This document shows positions 8,669 to 19,521 of a DNA stretch of 58,139 bases, piece after piece. How positions within the stretch are numbered: position 1 is the first letter of the stretch; each line of letters begins with the position of its first letter. Below the pieces are notes generated by a model. It worked only from the letters and a program-made list of their open reading frames with translations, did no database searches and was not told the DNA's origin. Source of the stretch: Streptococcus mitis (GTDB taxonomy: Bacteria; Bacillota; Bacilli; Lactobacillales; Streptococcaceae); assembly GCF_946190065.1 (NCBI RefSeq), contig NZ_CAMHZD010000014.1, forward strand, positions 1-58,139, written 5' to 3'. A program made the translations under genes and the position numbers.

Positions 8669-9865
8669 ATGGCAAAACTTACTGTTAAAGACGTTGACTT
8701 GAAAGGGAAAAAAGTCCTCGTTCGTGTTGACTTCAACGTACCATTGAAAGATGGCGTAATCACTAACGACAACCGTATCACAGCAGCTCTTCCAACTATT
8801 AAGTACATCATCGAACAAGGTGGACGTGCAATTCTTTTCTCTCACCTTGGACGTGTGAAAGAAGAAGCTGATAAAGCTGGTAAATCACTTGCTCCTGTAG
8901 CAGCAGACTTGGCAGCTAAATTGGGCCAAGACGTTGTTTTCCCAGGTGTTACTCGTGGTGCTGAATTGGAAGCAGCTATCAACGCTCTTGAAGATGGACA
9001 AGTTCTCTTGGTTGAAAACACTCGTTACGAAGATGTTGACGGCAAGAAAGAATCTAAAAACGATCCTGAACTTGGTAAATACTGGGCATCACTTGGAGAT
9101 GGTATCTTCGTAAACGATGCATTCGGTACAGCTCACCGTGCACACGCATCTAACGTTGGTATTTCAGCAAACGTTGAAAAAGCAGTTGCTGGTTTCCTTC
9201 TTGAAAACGAAATTGCCTACATCCAAGAAGCAGTTGAAACTCCAGAACGTCCATTCGTGGCTATCCTTGGTGGTTCAAAAGTTTCAGACAAGATTGGTGT
9301 TATCGAAAACTTGCTTGAAAAAGCTGATAAAGTTCTTATCGGTGGTGGTATGACTTACACATTCTACAAAGCACAAGGTATCGAAATCGGTAACTCACTT
9401 GTAGAAGAAGACAAATTGGATGTCGCTAAAGCTCTTCTTGAAAAAGCTAACGGTAAATTGATCTTGCCAGTTGACTCAAAAGAAGCTAACGCATTTGCTG
9501 GTTACACTGAAGTACGTGACACTGAAGGTGAAGCAGTTTCTGAAGGCTTCCTTGGTCTTGACATCGGTCCAAAATCTATCGCTAAATTTGATGAAGCTTT
9601 GACTGGTGCCAAAACAGTTGTATGGAACGGACCTATGGGTGTGTTTGAAAACCCTGACTTCCAAGCTGGAACAATCGGTGTGATGGACGCTATCGTGAAA
9701 CAACCAGGCGTTAAATCAATCATCGGTGGTGGTGATTCAGCTGCCGCAGCAATCAACCTTGGTCGCGCAGACAAATTCTCATGGATCTCTACTGGTGGTG
9801 GAGCATCAATGGAACTTCTTGAAGGTAAAGTTCTTCCAGGACTTGCAGCATTGACAGAAAAATAA
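8669..9865 (+). CDS. pgk: Phosphoglycerate kinase
   Basis: Glycolytic enzyme of 398 residues that transfers phosphate from 1,3-bisphosphoglycerate to ADP. The substrate-binding VRVDFNVP near residue 20, SHLGR, and the nucleotide-site GGGDSAAA and [13 protein letters not shown] are all present. The codon use (GGT, AAC, CGT, GAA) is strongly biased, as expected for a very highly expressed gene. It has its own promoter and a terminator. Confidence 0.98.
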   Translation: MAKLTVKDVDLKGKKVLVRVDFNVPLKDGVITNDNRITAALPTIKYIIEQGGRAILFSHLGRVKEEADKAGKSLAPVAADLAAKLGQDVVFPGVTRGAELEAAINALEDGQVLLVENTRYEDVDGKKESKNDPELGKYWASLGDGIFVNDAFGTAHRAHASNVGISANVEKAVAGFLLENEIAYIQEAVETPERPFVAILGGSKVSDKIGVIENLLEKADKVLIGGGMTYTFYKAQGIEIGNSLVEEDKLDVAKALLEKANGKLILPVDSKEANAFAGYTEVRDTEGEAVSEGFLGLDIGPKSIAKFDEALTGAKTVVWNGPMGVFENPDFQAGTIGVMDAIVKQPGVKSIIGGGDSAAAAINLGRADKFSWISTGGGASMELLEGKVLPGLAALTEK

Positions 9866-9882
9866 GATTTCATAAATGAATC

Positions 9883-9916
9883 AAAGAAGAGAGGGATGAA
9901 AGTTCCTCTTTTCTTT
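9883..9916 (+). terminator. Terminator of pgk
   Basis: AAAGAAGAGAGG pairs with CCTCTTTTCTTT around a 10-base loop, 18 bases after the pgk stop. Confidence 0.7.
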
Positions 9917-10000
9917 TGCTCAAAATAAAAACGCTTCCTCTCAACTATTGCTCATAAAATCACCCAAATTATGATAAAATGGAAATAGAAAGTTGAGATT

Positions 10001-10528
10001 ATGAGTTATTTTAAAAAATATAAATTCGATAAATCCCAGTTCAAACTTGGTATGCGAACCTTTAAAACAGGTATTGCTGTTTTTCTAGTTCTCTTGATTT
10101 TTGGCTTTTTTGGTTGGAAAGGTCTTCAAATCGGTGCTTTGACAGCCGTTTTTAGCTTGAGGGAGAGTTTTGATAAGAGTGTTCATTTTGGGACTTCGCG
10201 TATTCTAGGAAATAGTATCGGTGGCCTCTATGCCTTGGTTTTCTTCCTAATAAATAGTTTTTTCCACGAAGCCTTTTGGGTAACCTTAGTTGTTGTTCCA
10301 ATCTGCACCATGTTAACCATTATGACAAATGTAGCCATGAATAACAAAGCAGGGGTTATTGGTGGTGTAGCAGCTATGTTAATCATTACCTTATCAATTC
10401 CGAGTGGGGAAACGATTTTGTACGTGTTTGCGCGTGTATCAGAAACTTTCATGGGAGTTTTTGTCGCAATTCTCGTAAATTACGATATTGATCGTATTCG
10501 GCTCATTTTAGAGAAAAAAGAAAAATAA
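10001..10528 (+). CDS. Aromatic acid exporter-like (ArAE/FUSC N-terminal) membrane protein
   Basis: A 175-residue integral membrane protein with four to five hydrophobic segments. The pattern FKTGIAVFLVLLIFGFFGWKGLQIGALTAVF followed by SRILGNSIGG matches the short aromatic-acid exporter (DUF939) proteins of Firmicutes, which lack the cytosolic half of the full family. Substrate unknown. It has a TGATAAAAT extended -10 at about 9973 and a weak ribosome site. It sits directly before the glnRA operator, as in pneumococcus, but GlnR would act only on the genes after it. Confidence 0.7.
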   Translation: MSYFKKYKFDKSQFKLGMRTFKTGIAVFLVLLIFGFFGWKGLQIGALTAVFSLRESFDKSVHFGTSRILGNSIGGLYALVFFLINSFFHEAFWVTLVVVPICTMLTIMTNVAMNNKAGVIGGVAAMLIITLSIPSGETILYVFARVSETFMGVFVAILVNYDIDRIRLILEKKEK

Positions 10529-10581
10529 TGTTACATTTTATAACATTATCAATTGACGTTTGTCTTTTTTTAGACTATAAT
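10529..10581 (+). promoter_or_regulatory. GlnR operator and glnRA promoter
   Basis: TGTTA-N7-TAACA at 10529-10545 fits the GlnR/TnrA consensus TGTNA-N7-TNACA exactly. The promoter TTGACG (10553-10558), 17 bases, TATAAT (10576-10581) lies just downstream, so bound GlnR would cover the region upstream of -35. The operator starts right after the stop of the preceding gene. Confidence 0.88.
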
Positions 10582-10604
10582 AGACAGAAAGAAGGAAATT
10601 GTAA

Positions 10605-10961
10605 ATGAAGGAAAAAGAATTTCGCCGAAATATGGCTGTTTTTCCTATCGGCAGTGTTATGAAGTTGACCGACCTATCGGCGCGTCAGATTCGTTATTAT
10701 GAAGATCAAGAGTTGATTAAGCCTGATCGAAACGAAGGGAACCGTCGCATGTATTCCTTGAATGACATGGATCGTCTGCTTGAAATCAAAGATTATATCT
10801 CTGAAGGTTATAATATCGCTGCCATCAAGAAAAAATATGCTGAACGTGAAGCGAAATCCAAGAAAGCGGTGAGTCAGACTGAGGTGCGTCGTGCACTTCA
10901 TAATGAACTCCTCCAACAGGGTCGCTTTGCTTCAGTACGGTCACCTTTTGGTCGCGGTTAG
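10605..10961 (+). CDS. glnR: Nitrogen regulator GlnR (MerR family)
   Basis: Represses glutamine uptake and synthesis genes when glutamine is plentiful, working with feedback-inhibited GlnA. The 118-residue protein has the MerR helix-turn-helix (MKLTDLSARQIRYYEDQELI) and the basic tail RFASVRSPFGRG-like end typical of GlnR. A GAAGGA site precedes the ATG. It is followed by glnA 36 bases later, and the operon carries a GlnR box, so it is autoregulated. Confidence 0.95.
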   Translation: MKEKEFRRNMAVFPIGSVMKLTDLSARQIRYYEDQELIKPDRNEGNRRMYSLNDMDRLLEIKDYISEGYNIAAIKKKYAEREAKSKKAVSQTEVRRALHNELLQQGRFASVRSPFGRG

Positions 10962-10997
10962 GCAACCGCAAGTAGTTATACATTAAGGAGAAAACTC

Positions 10998-12344
10998 ATG
11001 CCAATCACAGCTGCAGATATTCGTCGTGAAGTCAAGGAAAAAAATGTTACCTTTATTCGTCTCATGTTCTCAGATATTTTGGGAACCATGAAAAACGTCG
11101 AAATTCCTGCTACAGATGAACAGTTAGATAAAGTCTTGTCAAATAAGGCTATGTTTGATGGATCTTCTATTGAAGGTTTTGTACGTATCAATGAGTCAGA
11201 TATGTACTTGTACCCTGACTTGGATACATGGACAGTCTTCCCTTGGGGAGATGAAAATGGAAGTGTTGCAGGTTTGATCTGTGATGTCTATACAACAGAA
11301 GGTGAGCCATTTGCAGGTGATCCTCGTGGCAATTTGAAACGTGCTCTTCGTCACATGGAAGAAGTGGGATTCAAGTCCTTCAACCTTGGACCAGAACCAG
11401 AATTCTTCCTATTTAAACTTGATGAAAATGGAGACCCAACACTTGAAGTAAATGACAAGGGTGGCTACTTTGATTTGGCGCCTACTGACCTTGCGGACAA
11501 TACACGTCGTGAGATTGTCAATGTCTTGACCAAAATGGGATTTGAAGTAGAAGCAAGTCACCATGAGGTTGCGGTTGGACAACATGAGATTGACTTTAAG
11601 TACGATGAAGTTCTCCGTGCTTGTGATAAGATTCAAATCTTTAAACTCGTTGTTAAAACCATTGCTCGCAAACATGGTCTTTACGCAACCTTTATGGCCA
11701 AACCAAAATTTGGTATTGCCGGATCAGGTATGCACTGTAATATGTCCTTGTTTGATGCAGAAGGAAACAATGCCTTCTTTGATCCAAATGATCCAAAAGG
11801 AATGCAGTTGTCAGAAACGGCCTACCATTTCCTTGGTGGTTTGATTAAGCATGCCTACAACTATACTGCCATCATGAACCCAACGGTTAACTCATACAAA
11901 CGTTTGGTTCCAGGTTATGAAGCGCCTGTTTATATTGCTTGGGCTGGTCGTAACCGTTCGCCACTTGTGCGCGTGCCTGCTTCACGTGGTATGGGAACTC
12001 GTCTTGAGTTGCGTTCAGTGGATCCAATGGCGAACCCTTACATCGCTATGGCTGTGCTGTTGGAAGTTGGTTTGCATGGTATTGAGAATAAAATCGAAGC
12101 ACCAGCTCCTATCGAAGAAAATATCTACATCATGACAGCAGAAGAGCGTAAGGAAGCTGGTATTACAGACCTTCCATCAACCCTTCACAACGCTTTGAAA
12201 GCTTTGACAGAAGATGAAGTTGTCATAGCGGCTCTCGGAGAACATATCTATACTAGTTTCCTTGAAGCCAAACGAATCGAATGGGCAAGTTATGCAACCT
12301 TCGTTTCACAATGGGAAATTGATAATTATTTAGACCTTTACTAA
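10998..12344 (+). CDS. glnA: Glutamine synthetase type I
   Basis: Makes glutamine from glutamate, ammonia and ATP. The 448-residue length is typical of the Gram-positive GSI-alpha form. Family motifs: FDGSSIEGF, the ATP-binding [12 protein letters not shown] (its H-x-N follows), [17 protein letters not shown], and [13 protein letters not shown]. The NLYDLT adenylylation site of enteric enzymes is absent, as expected for GSI-alpha. Regulated by GlnR through the operator before glnR. Confidence 0.97.
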   Translation: MPITAADIRREVKEKNVTFIRLMFSDILGTMKNVEIPATDEQLDKVLSNKAMFDGSSIEGFVRINESDMYLYPDLDTWTVFPWGDENGSVAGLICDVYTTEGEPFAGDPRGNLKRALRHMEEVGFKSFNLGPEPEFFLFKLDENGDPTLEVNDKGGYFDLAPTDLADNTRREIVNVLTKMGFEVEASHHEVAVGQHEIDFKYDEVLRACDKIQIFKLVVKTIARKHGLYATFMAKPKFGIAGSGMHCNMSLFDAEGNNAFFDPNDPKGMQLSETAYHFLGGLIKHAYNYTAIMNPTVNSYKRLVPGYEAPVYIAWAGRNRSPLVRVPASRGMGTRLELRSVDPMANPYIAMAVLLEVGLHGIENKIEAPAPIEENIYIMTAEERKEAGITDLPSTLHNALKALTEDEVVIAALGEHIYTSFLEAKRIEWASYATFVSQWEIDNYLDLY

Positions 12345-12360
12345 TACTAATATAGAAGGA

Positions 12361-12388
12361 AGATTGTCCGTGAGGATAATCTTTTTTT
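12361..12388 (+). terminator. Terminator of glnRA
   Basis: AGATTGTCC, loop GTGA, GGATAATCT, then seven T. Confidence 0.85.
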
Positions 12389-12389
12389 C

Positions 12390-12441
12390 TTGTATTTTAT
12401 ATCGAGGTGTGATATATTTTATATAACGAAGTGCGATATAT
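12390..12441 (+). promoter_or_regulatory. Promoter with two PadR-type direct repeats
   Basis: Two 20-base copies, TATATCGAGGTGTGATATAT at 12398-12417 and TATAACGAAGTGCGATATAT at 12422-12441, match at 17 of 20 positions and start 24 bases apart. The first overlaps the spacer and -10 of a promoter TTGTAT (12390-12395), 17 bases, TATATT (12413-12418). PadR-type autorepression is inferred. Confidence 0.6.
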
Positions 12442-12466
12442 CGAACTGGATAGGAGGTAGCTATAA

Positions 12467-12787
12467 ATGGAATTAACGGATAAGATTCGTCGAGTTTATC
12501 TTCCGATGACGGAAACGGGCTTTTATATCTTGTTCTGTCTGCAAAAGGAAGGTCATGGGTACAGTATTACGCAAAAGGTCAAGGAGATGACAGATTTGCA
12601 AGTTTCGATTAGTCCTGGAACTATGTATGGAACCTTGTCAAAAATGGAAAAGGATGGTTTGATTTCCTTTGTCCGAGAAGAGGAGAAGCGTAAAATCTAT
12701 CAGATTACAGACTTGGGAAGAAAAGTCTTAGATATTGAATTGAAACGTATTGAACGGCTCTATAGAAACAGTCTGGAGGAAAGATGA
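12467..12787 (+). CDS. PadR-family transcriptional regulator
   Basis: A 106-residue winged-helix protein: MTETGFYILFCLQKEGHGYSI and ISPGTMYGTLSKMEKDGLI are hallmarks of the PadR N-terminal domain. Such proteins repress their own operon and release DNA on binding small molecules or in stress. GGAGGT stands before the ATG. Its stop overlaps the next gene (ATGATG), so regulator and first DUF2812 gene are coupled. The direct repeats in its promoter are its probable operator. Confidence 0.85.
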   Translation: MELTDKIRRVYLPMTETGFYILFCLQKEGHGYSITQKVKEMTDLQVSISPGTMYGTLSKMEKDGLISFVREEEKRKIYQITDLGRKVLDIELKRIERLYRNSLEER

Positions 12788-13362
12788 TGGAAAAGAAGGT
12801 TGTTTATAGAATTGCTACCATTGCGGATTATGATAGAGAGGCTTTATATCTTAGAAAAATGCATGCTGAGGGCTGGAAACTCAAGGAAGTGACCTACTCT
12901 AACTTAGTAGTTGCGGTTAAGTATACTTTTGAAAAGTGCCAACCGGAGCAGGTGTCTTATCAGTTGGACTTTTATCCTATGAAAAAATCAGAGAGAGCCT
13001 CCTATTTACAATTATTTAAAGACTGTGGATGGGAGCATATTACAGACTTTAATGGTTTTTCCTACTTTAGAAAGCTTCATTCTGGAATTGAGTTGGATGC
13101 CGAGTTTGAAATTTATAATGACGCGGCCGGGAAGCTAGCTATGGTCAAACGGATTTTAACGAGGCGGATGCTTCCTATTTTGCTTCTCTTTTTAGCTCTA
13201 CTACCGGTTTTCTCAAAGTTTGTCACTGGAGGTAGTTCTTTCAGTTGGGAAATGTTTTTGATTGTTATAATAGATGGTGTTTTATTGATAGTTCATTCGA
13301 TTCAGATGTCTTATATTTTTTGGAGATTGTTTCAAAAGTGGAAAGAATTATCTGATAAATAA
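12784..13362 (+). CDS. DUF2812 membrane protein 1
   Basis: A 192-residue protein. The N-terminal 110 residues are soluble with the DUF2812 pattern (REALYLRKMHAEGWKL, then CQPEQVSYQLDF, then FKDCGWEHI), and two membrane segments follow (about 132-150 and 155-178). DUF2812 genes commonly follow PadR regulators; the function is unknown and roles in membrane stress or drug response have only been suggested. It overlaps padR by 4 bases. Confidence 0.75.
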   Translation: MMEKKVVYRIATIADYDREALYLRKMHAEGWKLKEVTYSNLVVAVKYTFEKCQPEQVSYQLDFYPMKKSERASYLQLFKDCGWEHITDFNGFSYFRKLHSGIELDAEFEIYNDAAGKLAMVKRILTRRMLPILLLFLALLPVFSKFVTGGSSFSWEMFLIVIIDGVLLIVHSIQMSYIFWRLFQKWKELSDK

Positions 13363-13393
13363 AACCATGCATGTTTTCTAATTTGGAGGTGCG

Positions 13394-13909
13394 ATGATGA
13401 AAAGCAAACTACAATTTCGGATTTTTACGATTCTTGATGAGGATAAGAAAGAAGAATATTTACATGAGATGCACTTGAAAGGTTGGAGGTATAGAACGAG
13501 TCGTTTTGGTTTTTTCTATTTTGACCAATGTCAACCAGACGATGTCATCTACCGTATCTATGATTCTAGATTTCTTAAAAAATATAAGCATGAACTGCAA
13601 GATTTTAGAAATAGAGGTTGGGAATTGATAGAAAGAGGTTTTTATTCAATTTTTCGTAAACCGGCTTCTAATATACTTCCAGAGGATCAAGTCTATATGA
13701 GTAAGGGGCTCAGATGGGAAGTTATGCGATATAGATTTCGTTCATGTGCAGCTACTTTCTTAGGTGGTTTGGTTGTTTGTATAAGTTTATTTAAAGAAGA
13801 ACTTTCTATGTCTTTCTTCGTTATTTTTCTTTTATATGCCTTTATGATTTCTTATTTAATTCATGGCTATTTAAGGCTTAAAAGGGCATACCGAGTAGAT
13901 AAACAGTAA
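13394..13909 (+). CDS. DUF2812 membrane protein 2
   Basis: A 171-residue paralog of the preceding protein: KEEYLHEMHLKGWRYR, CQPDDVIYRIYD and DFRNRGWELIERGFYSIFRK follow the same pattern, with two membrane segments near the C-terminus. TTGGAGG is well placed before the ATG. The base composition is rather AT-rich. The gene ends just before the first CIRCE hairpin, which probably terminates this operon. Function unknown. Confidence 0.72.
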   Translation: MMKSKLQFRIFTILDEDKKEEYLHEMHLKGWRYRTSRFGFFYFDQCQPDDVIYRIYDSRFLKKYKHELQDFRNRGWELIERGFYSIFRKPASNILPEDQVYMSKGLRWEVMRYRFRSCAATFLGGLVVCISLFKEELSMSFFVIFLLYAFMISYLIHGYLRLKRAYRVDKQ

Positions 13910-13933
13910 GGTTCTAGGTCTTTAGACTGATTT

Positions 13934-13960
13934 TTAGCACTCTTGGCAAAAGAGTGCTAA
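13934..13960 (+). promoter_or_regulatory. Upstream perfect CIRCE element, also a terminator-like hairpin
   Basis: TTAGCACTC-N9-GAGTGCTAA is a perfect CIRCE (HrcA operator). It lies 18 bases before the -35 of hrcA and is followed by TTTTTT, so as RNA it would form a terminator for the DUF2812 operon. Confidence 0.9.
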
Positions 13961-13977
13961 TTTTTTGAGTTTTTGTC

Positions 13978-14005
13978 TTGACATTCTCTTTTAAGGGTGT
14001 ATAAT
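13978..14005 (+). promoter_or_regulatory. Promoter of hrcA-grpE
   Basis: TTGACA (13978-13983), 16 bases, TATAAT (14000-14005): a consensus SigA promoter lying between two CIRCE elements. Confidence 0.88.
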
Positions 14006-14016
14006 AGAATCATAAG

Positions 14017-14043
14017 TTAGCACTTGAGTGTATCGAGTGCTAA
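14017..14043 (+). promoter_or_regulatory. Promoter-proximal CIRCE element
   Basis: TTAGCACTT-N9-GAGTGCTAA, one mismatch from consensus, begins 12 bases after the -10 and so covers the start of the transcript. HrcA bound here would block initiation. Confidence 0.93.
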
Positions 14044-14069
14044 TCGATCAGACAGAGAGGAGTGATGAG

Positions 14070-15104
14070 GTGGTTACAGAGCGTCAGCAGGATATTTTAA
14101 ATCTGATTATTGACATCTTTACCAAAACGCACGAACCTGTCGGATCCAAAGCCTTGCAAGAGTCTATTAACTCTAGCAGTGCAACCATTCGTAATGACAT
14201 GGCGGCTCTAGAAAAGCAAGGGTTGCTTGAGAAGGCCCATACTTCAAGTGGTCGGATGCCAAGTGTTGCTGGTTTTCAGTACTATGTGAAACACTCACTG
14301 GATTTTGACCGACTAGCTGAAAATGAGGTATATGAGATTGTCAAAGCCTTTGATCAGGAATTCTTCAAATTGGAGGGTATTCTGCAAGAGGCTGCTAACC
14401 TGCTGACAGACTTGAGTGGCTGTACGGTAGTAGCACTGGATGTTGAGCCGAGCAGGCAACGTTTGACAGCCTTTGATATCGTTGTTTTGGGGCAACATAC
14501 AGCCTTGGCGGTATTCACCCTAGACGAGTCTCGAACGGTTACCAGTCAGTTTCTGATTCCAAGGAACTTTTTGCAGGAGGATTTGCTGAAGCTGAAGAGC
14601 ATCATTCAGGAACGTTTCCTCGGCCACACCGTTCTAGATATTCACTACAAGATTCGGACGGAGATTCCGCAGATTATCCAGCGTTACTTTACAACAACGG
14701 ACAATGTTATCGATCTCTTTGAACATATCTTTAAGGAAATGTTCAACGAAAACATTGTGGTGGCGGGCAAAGTCAATCTCTTGAATTTTGCCAATCTGGC
14801 AGCTTATCAGTTCTTTGACCAACCGCAAAAGGTGGCTCTGGAGATTCGTGAGGGTCTGCGTGAAGATCAGATGCAAAACGTTCGTGTTGCAGACAGTCAA
14901 GAGTCCTGTCTAGCCGACCTAGCGGTGATTAGTAGCAAGTTCCTCATTCCTTATCGGGGAGTTGGAATTCTAGCCATTATCGGTCCAGTTAATCTGGATT
15001 ATCAGCAATTAATCAACCAAGTCAATGTAGTCAATCGTGTTTTGACCATGAAGTTGACAGATTTTTACCGCTACCTCAGCAGTAATCATTACGAAGTACA
15101 TTAA
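14070..15104 (+). CDS. hrcA: Heat-inducible transcription repressor HrcA
   Basis: Represses the dnaK and groE operons by binding CIRCE; it is thought to need GroEL for activity. The 344-residue protein has the winged-helix region [27 protein letters not shown] and the [13 protein letters not shown] signature. The frame could open at 14028 inside the CIRCE, but GAGGAG at 14057-14062 precedes a GTG at 14070, giving [10 protein letters not shown] as in other streptococci. grpE follows after 26 bases. Confidence 0.95.
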   Translation: MVTERQQDILNLIIDIFTKTHEPVGSKALQESINSSSATIRNDMAALEKQGLLEKAHTSSGRMPSVAGFQYYVKHSLDFDRLAENEVYEIVKAFDQEFFKLEGILQEAANLLTDLSGCTVVALDVEPSRQRLTAFDIVVLGQHTALAVFTLDESRTVTSQFLIPRNFLQEDLLKLKSIIQERFLGHTVLDIHYKIRTEIPQIIQRYFTTTDNVIDLFEHIFKEMFNENIVVAGKVNLLNFANLAAYQFFDQPQKVALEIREGLREDQMQNVRVADSQESCLADLAVISSKFLIPYRGVGILAIIGPVNLDYQQLINQVNVVNRVLTMKLTDFYRYLSSNHYEVH

Positions 15105-15130
15105 GATTGAAATCATTAAAGGAGGCGAAA

Positions 15131-15655
15131 ATGGCCCAAGATATAAAAAATGAAGAAGTAGAAGAAGTTCAAGAAGAGGAAGTTGTGGAAACGGTAGAAG
15201 AAACAACTCCTGAGAAGTCTGAATTGGACTTGGCAAATGAACGTGCAGATGAGTTCGAAAATAAATATCTTCGCGCTCATGCAGAAATGCAAAATATCCA
15301 ACGCCGTGCCAATGAAGAGCGTCAAAATTTGCAACGTTATCGTAGCCAGGACTTGGCAAAAGCGATTCTCCCTTCTTTGGACAACCTTGAGCGTGCACTC
15401 GCAGTTGAAGGTTTGACAGATGATGTGAAGAAGGGCTTGGAAATGGTGCAAGAAAGCTTGATTCACGCTTTGAAAGAAGAAGGAATCGAAGAAATCGCAG
15501 CTGACGGTGAATTTGACCATAACTATCATATGGCCATCCAAACTCTTCCAGCAGACGATGAACACCCAGCAGATACCATCGCTCAAGTTTTCCAAAAAGG
15601 CTACAAACTCCATGACCGCATCCTACGCCCAGCTATGGTAGTGGTGTACAACTAG
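15131..15655 (+). CDS. grpE: Nucleotide exchange factor GrpE
   Basis: Releases ADP from DnaK to reset the chaperone cycle. The 174-residue protein has a very acidic N-terminus ([13 protein letters not shown]), a long coiled coil ([22 protein letters not shown]) and the C-terminal beta domain with the signature [16 protein letters not shown]. The ATG at 15131 follows AAAGGAGG; an in-frame TTG at 15107 has no such site. It is transcribed with hrcA from the CIRCE-controlled promoter. Confidence 0.96.
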   Translation: MAQDIKNEEVEEVQEEEVVETVEETTPEKSELDLANERADEFENKYLRAHAEMQNIQRRANEERQNLQRYRSQDLAKAILPSLDNLERALAVEGLTDDVKKGLEMVQESLIHALKEEGIEEIAADGEFDHNYHMAIQTLPADDEHPADTIAQVFQKGYKLHDRILRPAMVVVYN

Positions 15656-15753
15656 GCTAGAGAACTTAAAAAACTTGTCCGAAACGACAATAAACTATGA
15701 AGAAAGATAAAATATATTTGGCTTTGCAATAGTGAGCGAAGCGAACCAAAGAC

Positions 15754-15867
15754 GATACTCTTCGCCGTGGCGCTATTTGCGCAAACTTTTAGACCTTAGG
15801 CTCAAAGTTTAGTCAAAGAGATTGACGAAGTCAAGCTCTGACGGCGCCGCCACTTAAGAAGAGTATC
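15754..15867. repeat. 114-bp inverted-repeat element between grpE and dnaK
   Basis: The ends GATACTCTTC and GAAGAGTATC are perfect 10-bp inverted repeats, and inside them GTGGCGC faces GCGCCGCCAC, so the RNA would fold into a long imperfect hairpin. The segment is more GC-rich than its surroundings. A smaller hairpin (TTTGGCTT ... AAGCGAACCAAAG) precedes it at about 15718-15750. It resembles a dispersed small repeat, but not a BOX; I cannot name its family. Confidence 0.55.
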
Positions 15868-15895
15868 AAAAAGAAAAATAGAATATAAAATTTAA

Positions 15896-17730
<1,835 letters not shown>

Positions 17731-17731
<1 letters not shown>

Positions 17732-17816
17732 AATAGTCCAGTGGACTATTTTATCCCGAGCTTGAAAATCAGGCGGATATAAGAAGAAATCCAGAGGTTG
17801 CAACCCAGCCTCTGTT
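17731..17816 (+). terminator. Two terminator-like hairpins after dnaK
   Basis: AAATAGTCC faces GGACTATTTT at 17731-17752. A second stem, CAGAGG (17792-17797) with CCTCTG (17809-17814), is followed by TTTTT. Together they should separate dnaK from dnaJ. Confidence 0.6.
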
Positions 17817-18062
17817 TTTCGATAAAAAGGGACTAAACCTGATTTATTTGGGTTTTGTCTCATCAATATGAAATATAGGAATTGAACCTGACCTAAATCG
17901 AGGTTTGATTCAAAATATCAATAGAAAGGAACAAAGGTGTTCAGGGAATTGAACACGGGCTACGGGCTGTGCCAAAAAGATAGTTTTTTCTAGGACGCAA
18001 GCGTCCGTCGTCAAAACTCCTATTTTGGCTGTGTCCGTTTGACGCCCTTTGTATCTTGAATT
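17732..18062. other. 331-base gap between dnaK and dnaJ
   Basis: No convincing gene. Besides the two hairpins after dnaK it holds a short GC-rich palindrome GGACGCAAGCGTCC at about 17994-18007 and an AT-rich middle. No clear SigA promoter for dnaJ was recognised, and no ribosome site stands before the dnaJ ATG. Confidence 0.5.
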
Positions 18063-19199
18063 ATGAACAATACTGAATTTTATGATCGTCTGGGGGTGTC
18101 AAAAAACGCTTCGGCAGACGAGATCAAAAAGGCTTATCGTAAGCTTTCGAAAAAATATCACCCAGATATCAATAAGGAGCCTGGTGCTGAGGAAAAGTAC
18201 AAGGAAGTTCAGGAAGCCTATGAGACTTTGAGTGACGACCAAAAACGTGCGGCCTATGACCAATATGGTGCTGCGGGTGCCAATGGTGGTTTTGGTGGTG
18301 CTGGCGGTTTCGGCGGCTTTGACGGGGCAGGTGGCTTCGGTGGCTTTGAGGATATTTTCTCAAGTTTCTTTGGCGGTGGTGGTGCTTCGCGCAATCCAAA
18401 TGCTCCTCGTCAGGGGGATGATCTCCAGTATCGTGTCAATTTGACCTTTGAAGAAGCTATTTTTGGAGCTGAAAAAGAAGTCAAATATAACCGTGAAGCA
18501 AGCTGTAGTACATGTAATGGCTCAGGTGCTAAGCCAGGAACAAGTCCAGTCACTTGTGGACGCTGTCATGGCGCTGGTGTCATTAACGTCGATACGCAGA
18601 CTCCGCTTGGTATGATGCGTCGCCAAGTAACCTGTGATGTCTGTCATGGTCGCGGAAAAGAAATCAAAGATCCATGTACAACTTGTCACGGAACAGGGCA
18701 TGAAAAACAAGCCCATAGTGTACATGTCAAAATCCCTGCTGGTGTGGAAACAGGTCAACAAATTCGCCTAGCTGGTCAAGGTGAAGCTGGCTTTAATGGT
18801 GGACCTTATGGTGACTTGTATGTAGTGGTTTCTGTGGAAGCCAGCGACAAGTTTGAACGTGAAGGAACTACTATCTTCTACAATCTCAACCTCAACTTTG
18901 TCCAAGCGGCTCTTGGTGATACAGTAGATATCCCAACTGTTCACGGTGATGTTGAATTGGTTATCCCAGAGGGGACTCAGACTGGTAAGAAATTCCGTCT
19001 ACGTGGCAAGGGAGCTCCGAGCCTTCGTGGCGGTGCAGTTGGTGACCAATACGTTACCGTTAATGTCGTAACACCGACAGGCTTGAACGACCGCCAAAAA
19101 GCAGCATTGAAAGAATTCGCAGCTGCTGGTGATTTGAAAGTCAATCCAAAGAAAAAGGGCTTCTTTGACCATATTAAAGATGCCTTTGAAGGAGAATAA
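18063..19199 (+). CDS. dnaJ: Co-chaperone DnaJ (Hsp40)
   Basis: Stimulates DnaK ATPase and delivers substrates. The 378-residue protein has a J domain with the HPD triad in KKYHPDIN (about residues 32-39), a Gly/Phe-rich linker (about 77-125), four zinc-finger CxxCxGxG repeats ([32 protein letters not shown]) and the C-terminal substrate domains. An in-frame TGA two codons before fixes the start at 18063, yet there is no purine-rich ribosome site before it. Confidence 0.97.
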   Translation: MNNTEFYDRLGVSKNASADEIKKAYRKLSKKYHPDINKEPGAEEKYKEVQEAYETLSDDQKRAAYDQYGAAGANGGFGGAGGFGGFDGAGGFGGFEDIFSSFFGGGGASRNPNAPRQGDDLQYRVNLTFEEAIFGAEKEVKYNREASCSTCNGSGAKPGTSPVTCGRCHGAGVINVDTQTPLGMMRRQVTCDVCHGRGKEIKDPCTTCHGTGHEKQAHSVHVKIPAGVETGQQIRLAGQGEAGFNGGPYGDLYVVVSVEASDKFEREGTTIFYNLNLNFVQAALGDTVDIPTVHGDVELVIPEGTQTGKKFRLRGKGAPSLRGGAVGDQYVTVNVVTPTGLNDRQKAALKEFAAAGDLKVNPKKKGFFDHIKDAFEGE

Positions 19200-19200
19200 A

Positions 19201-19228
19201 GTAAAAAGAGCCGTCGGGCTCTTTTTAC
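19201..19228. terminator. Bidirectional terminator between dnaJ and a convergent gene
   Basis: GTAAAAAGAGCC and GGCTCTTTTTAC form a perfect 12-bp stem with a 4-base loop. It serves both the dnaJ end and the convergent minus-strand gene, whose stop it overlaps. Confidence 0.88.
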
Positions 19229-19512
19229 TTATCTTCAGTTTCCTGTGTTTCTTTGATAACAGCTAGTCTAGTCTGGATATCCTTTTCCAAGACCTTAAAC
19301 TTGTAAGTCAGGTCTTCTTGATATTCCTTGATGAGTTCTTTTTGCTGGTCGATGATTTGGAGGCTGTTTTGGATAATATCCACATCATCCTTGATAGCTT
19401 GAACGCGGTCAGTGGTATTCAAGACTTCATCTGTGATGGTTTGGCGATTTTTTGTGACCAGATAACTTCCAGCTGCAGCTCCTGCAAATAGCAGTAGATT
19501 GGATAATTTCAT
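19225..19512 (-). CDS. Small membrane-anchored coiled-coil protein
   Basis: A 95-residue protein with one N-terminal hydrophobic segment (LSNLLLFAGAAAGSYLV) followed by a charged helical region with heptad-like spacing. The layout recalls YtxH-type stress proteins, but I cannot assign it. It lies 9 bases after the HIT gene on the same strand with a GGAG site, so the two are probably co-transcribed. Function unknown. Confidence 0.65.
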   Translation of the reverse strand: MKLSNLLLFAGAAAGSYLVTKNRQTITDEVLNTTDRVQAIKDDVDIIQNSLQIIDQQKELIKEYQEDLTYKFKVLEKDIQTRLAVIKETQETEDK

Positions 19513-19521
19513 GGCAACTCC

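Noticed and set aside
13934-13960. Plain terminator only
   Set aside because: The arms are exactly the CIRCE consensus with the fixed 9-base spacer, so it is listed as an operator that may also terminate.
14028-14069. Upstream start of HrcA inside the CIRCE element
   Set aside because: It would place the start codon in the operator at the transcript start; GAGGAG before the GTG at 14070 is decisive.
15116-15613. 165-residue minus-strand frame over grpE
   Set aside because: Antisense of a highly conserved, well-identified grpE; no start signal.
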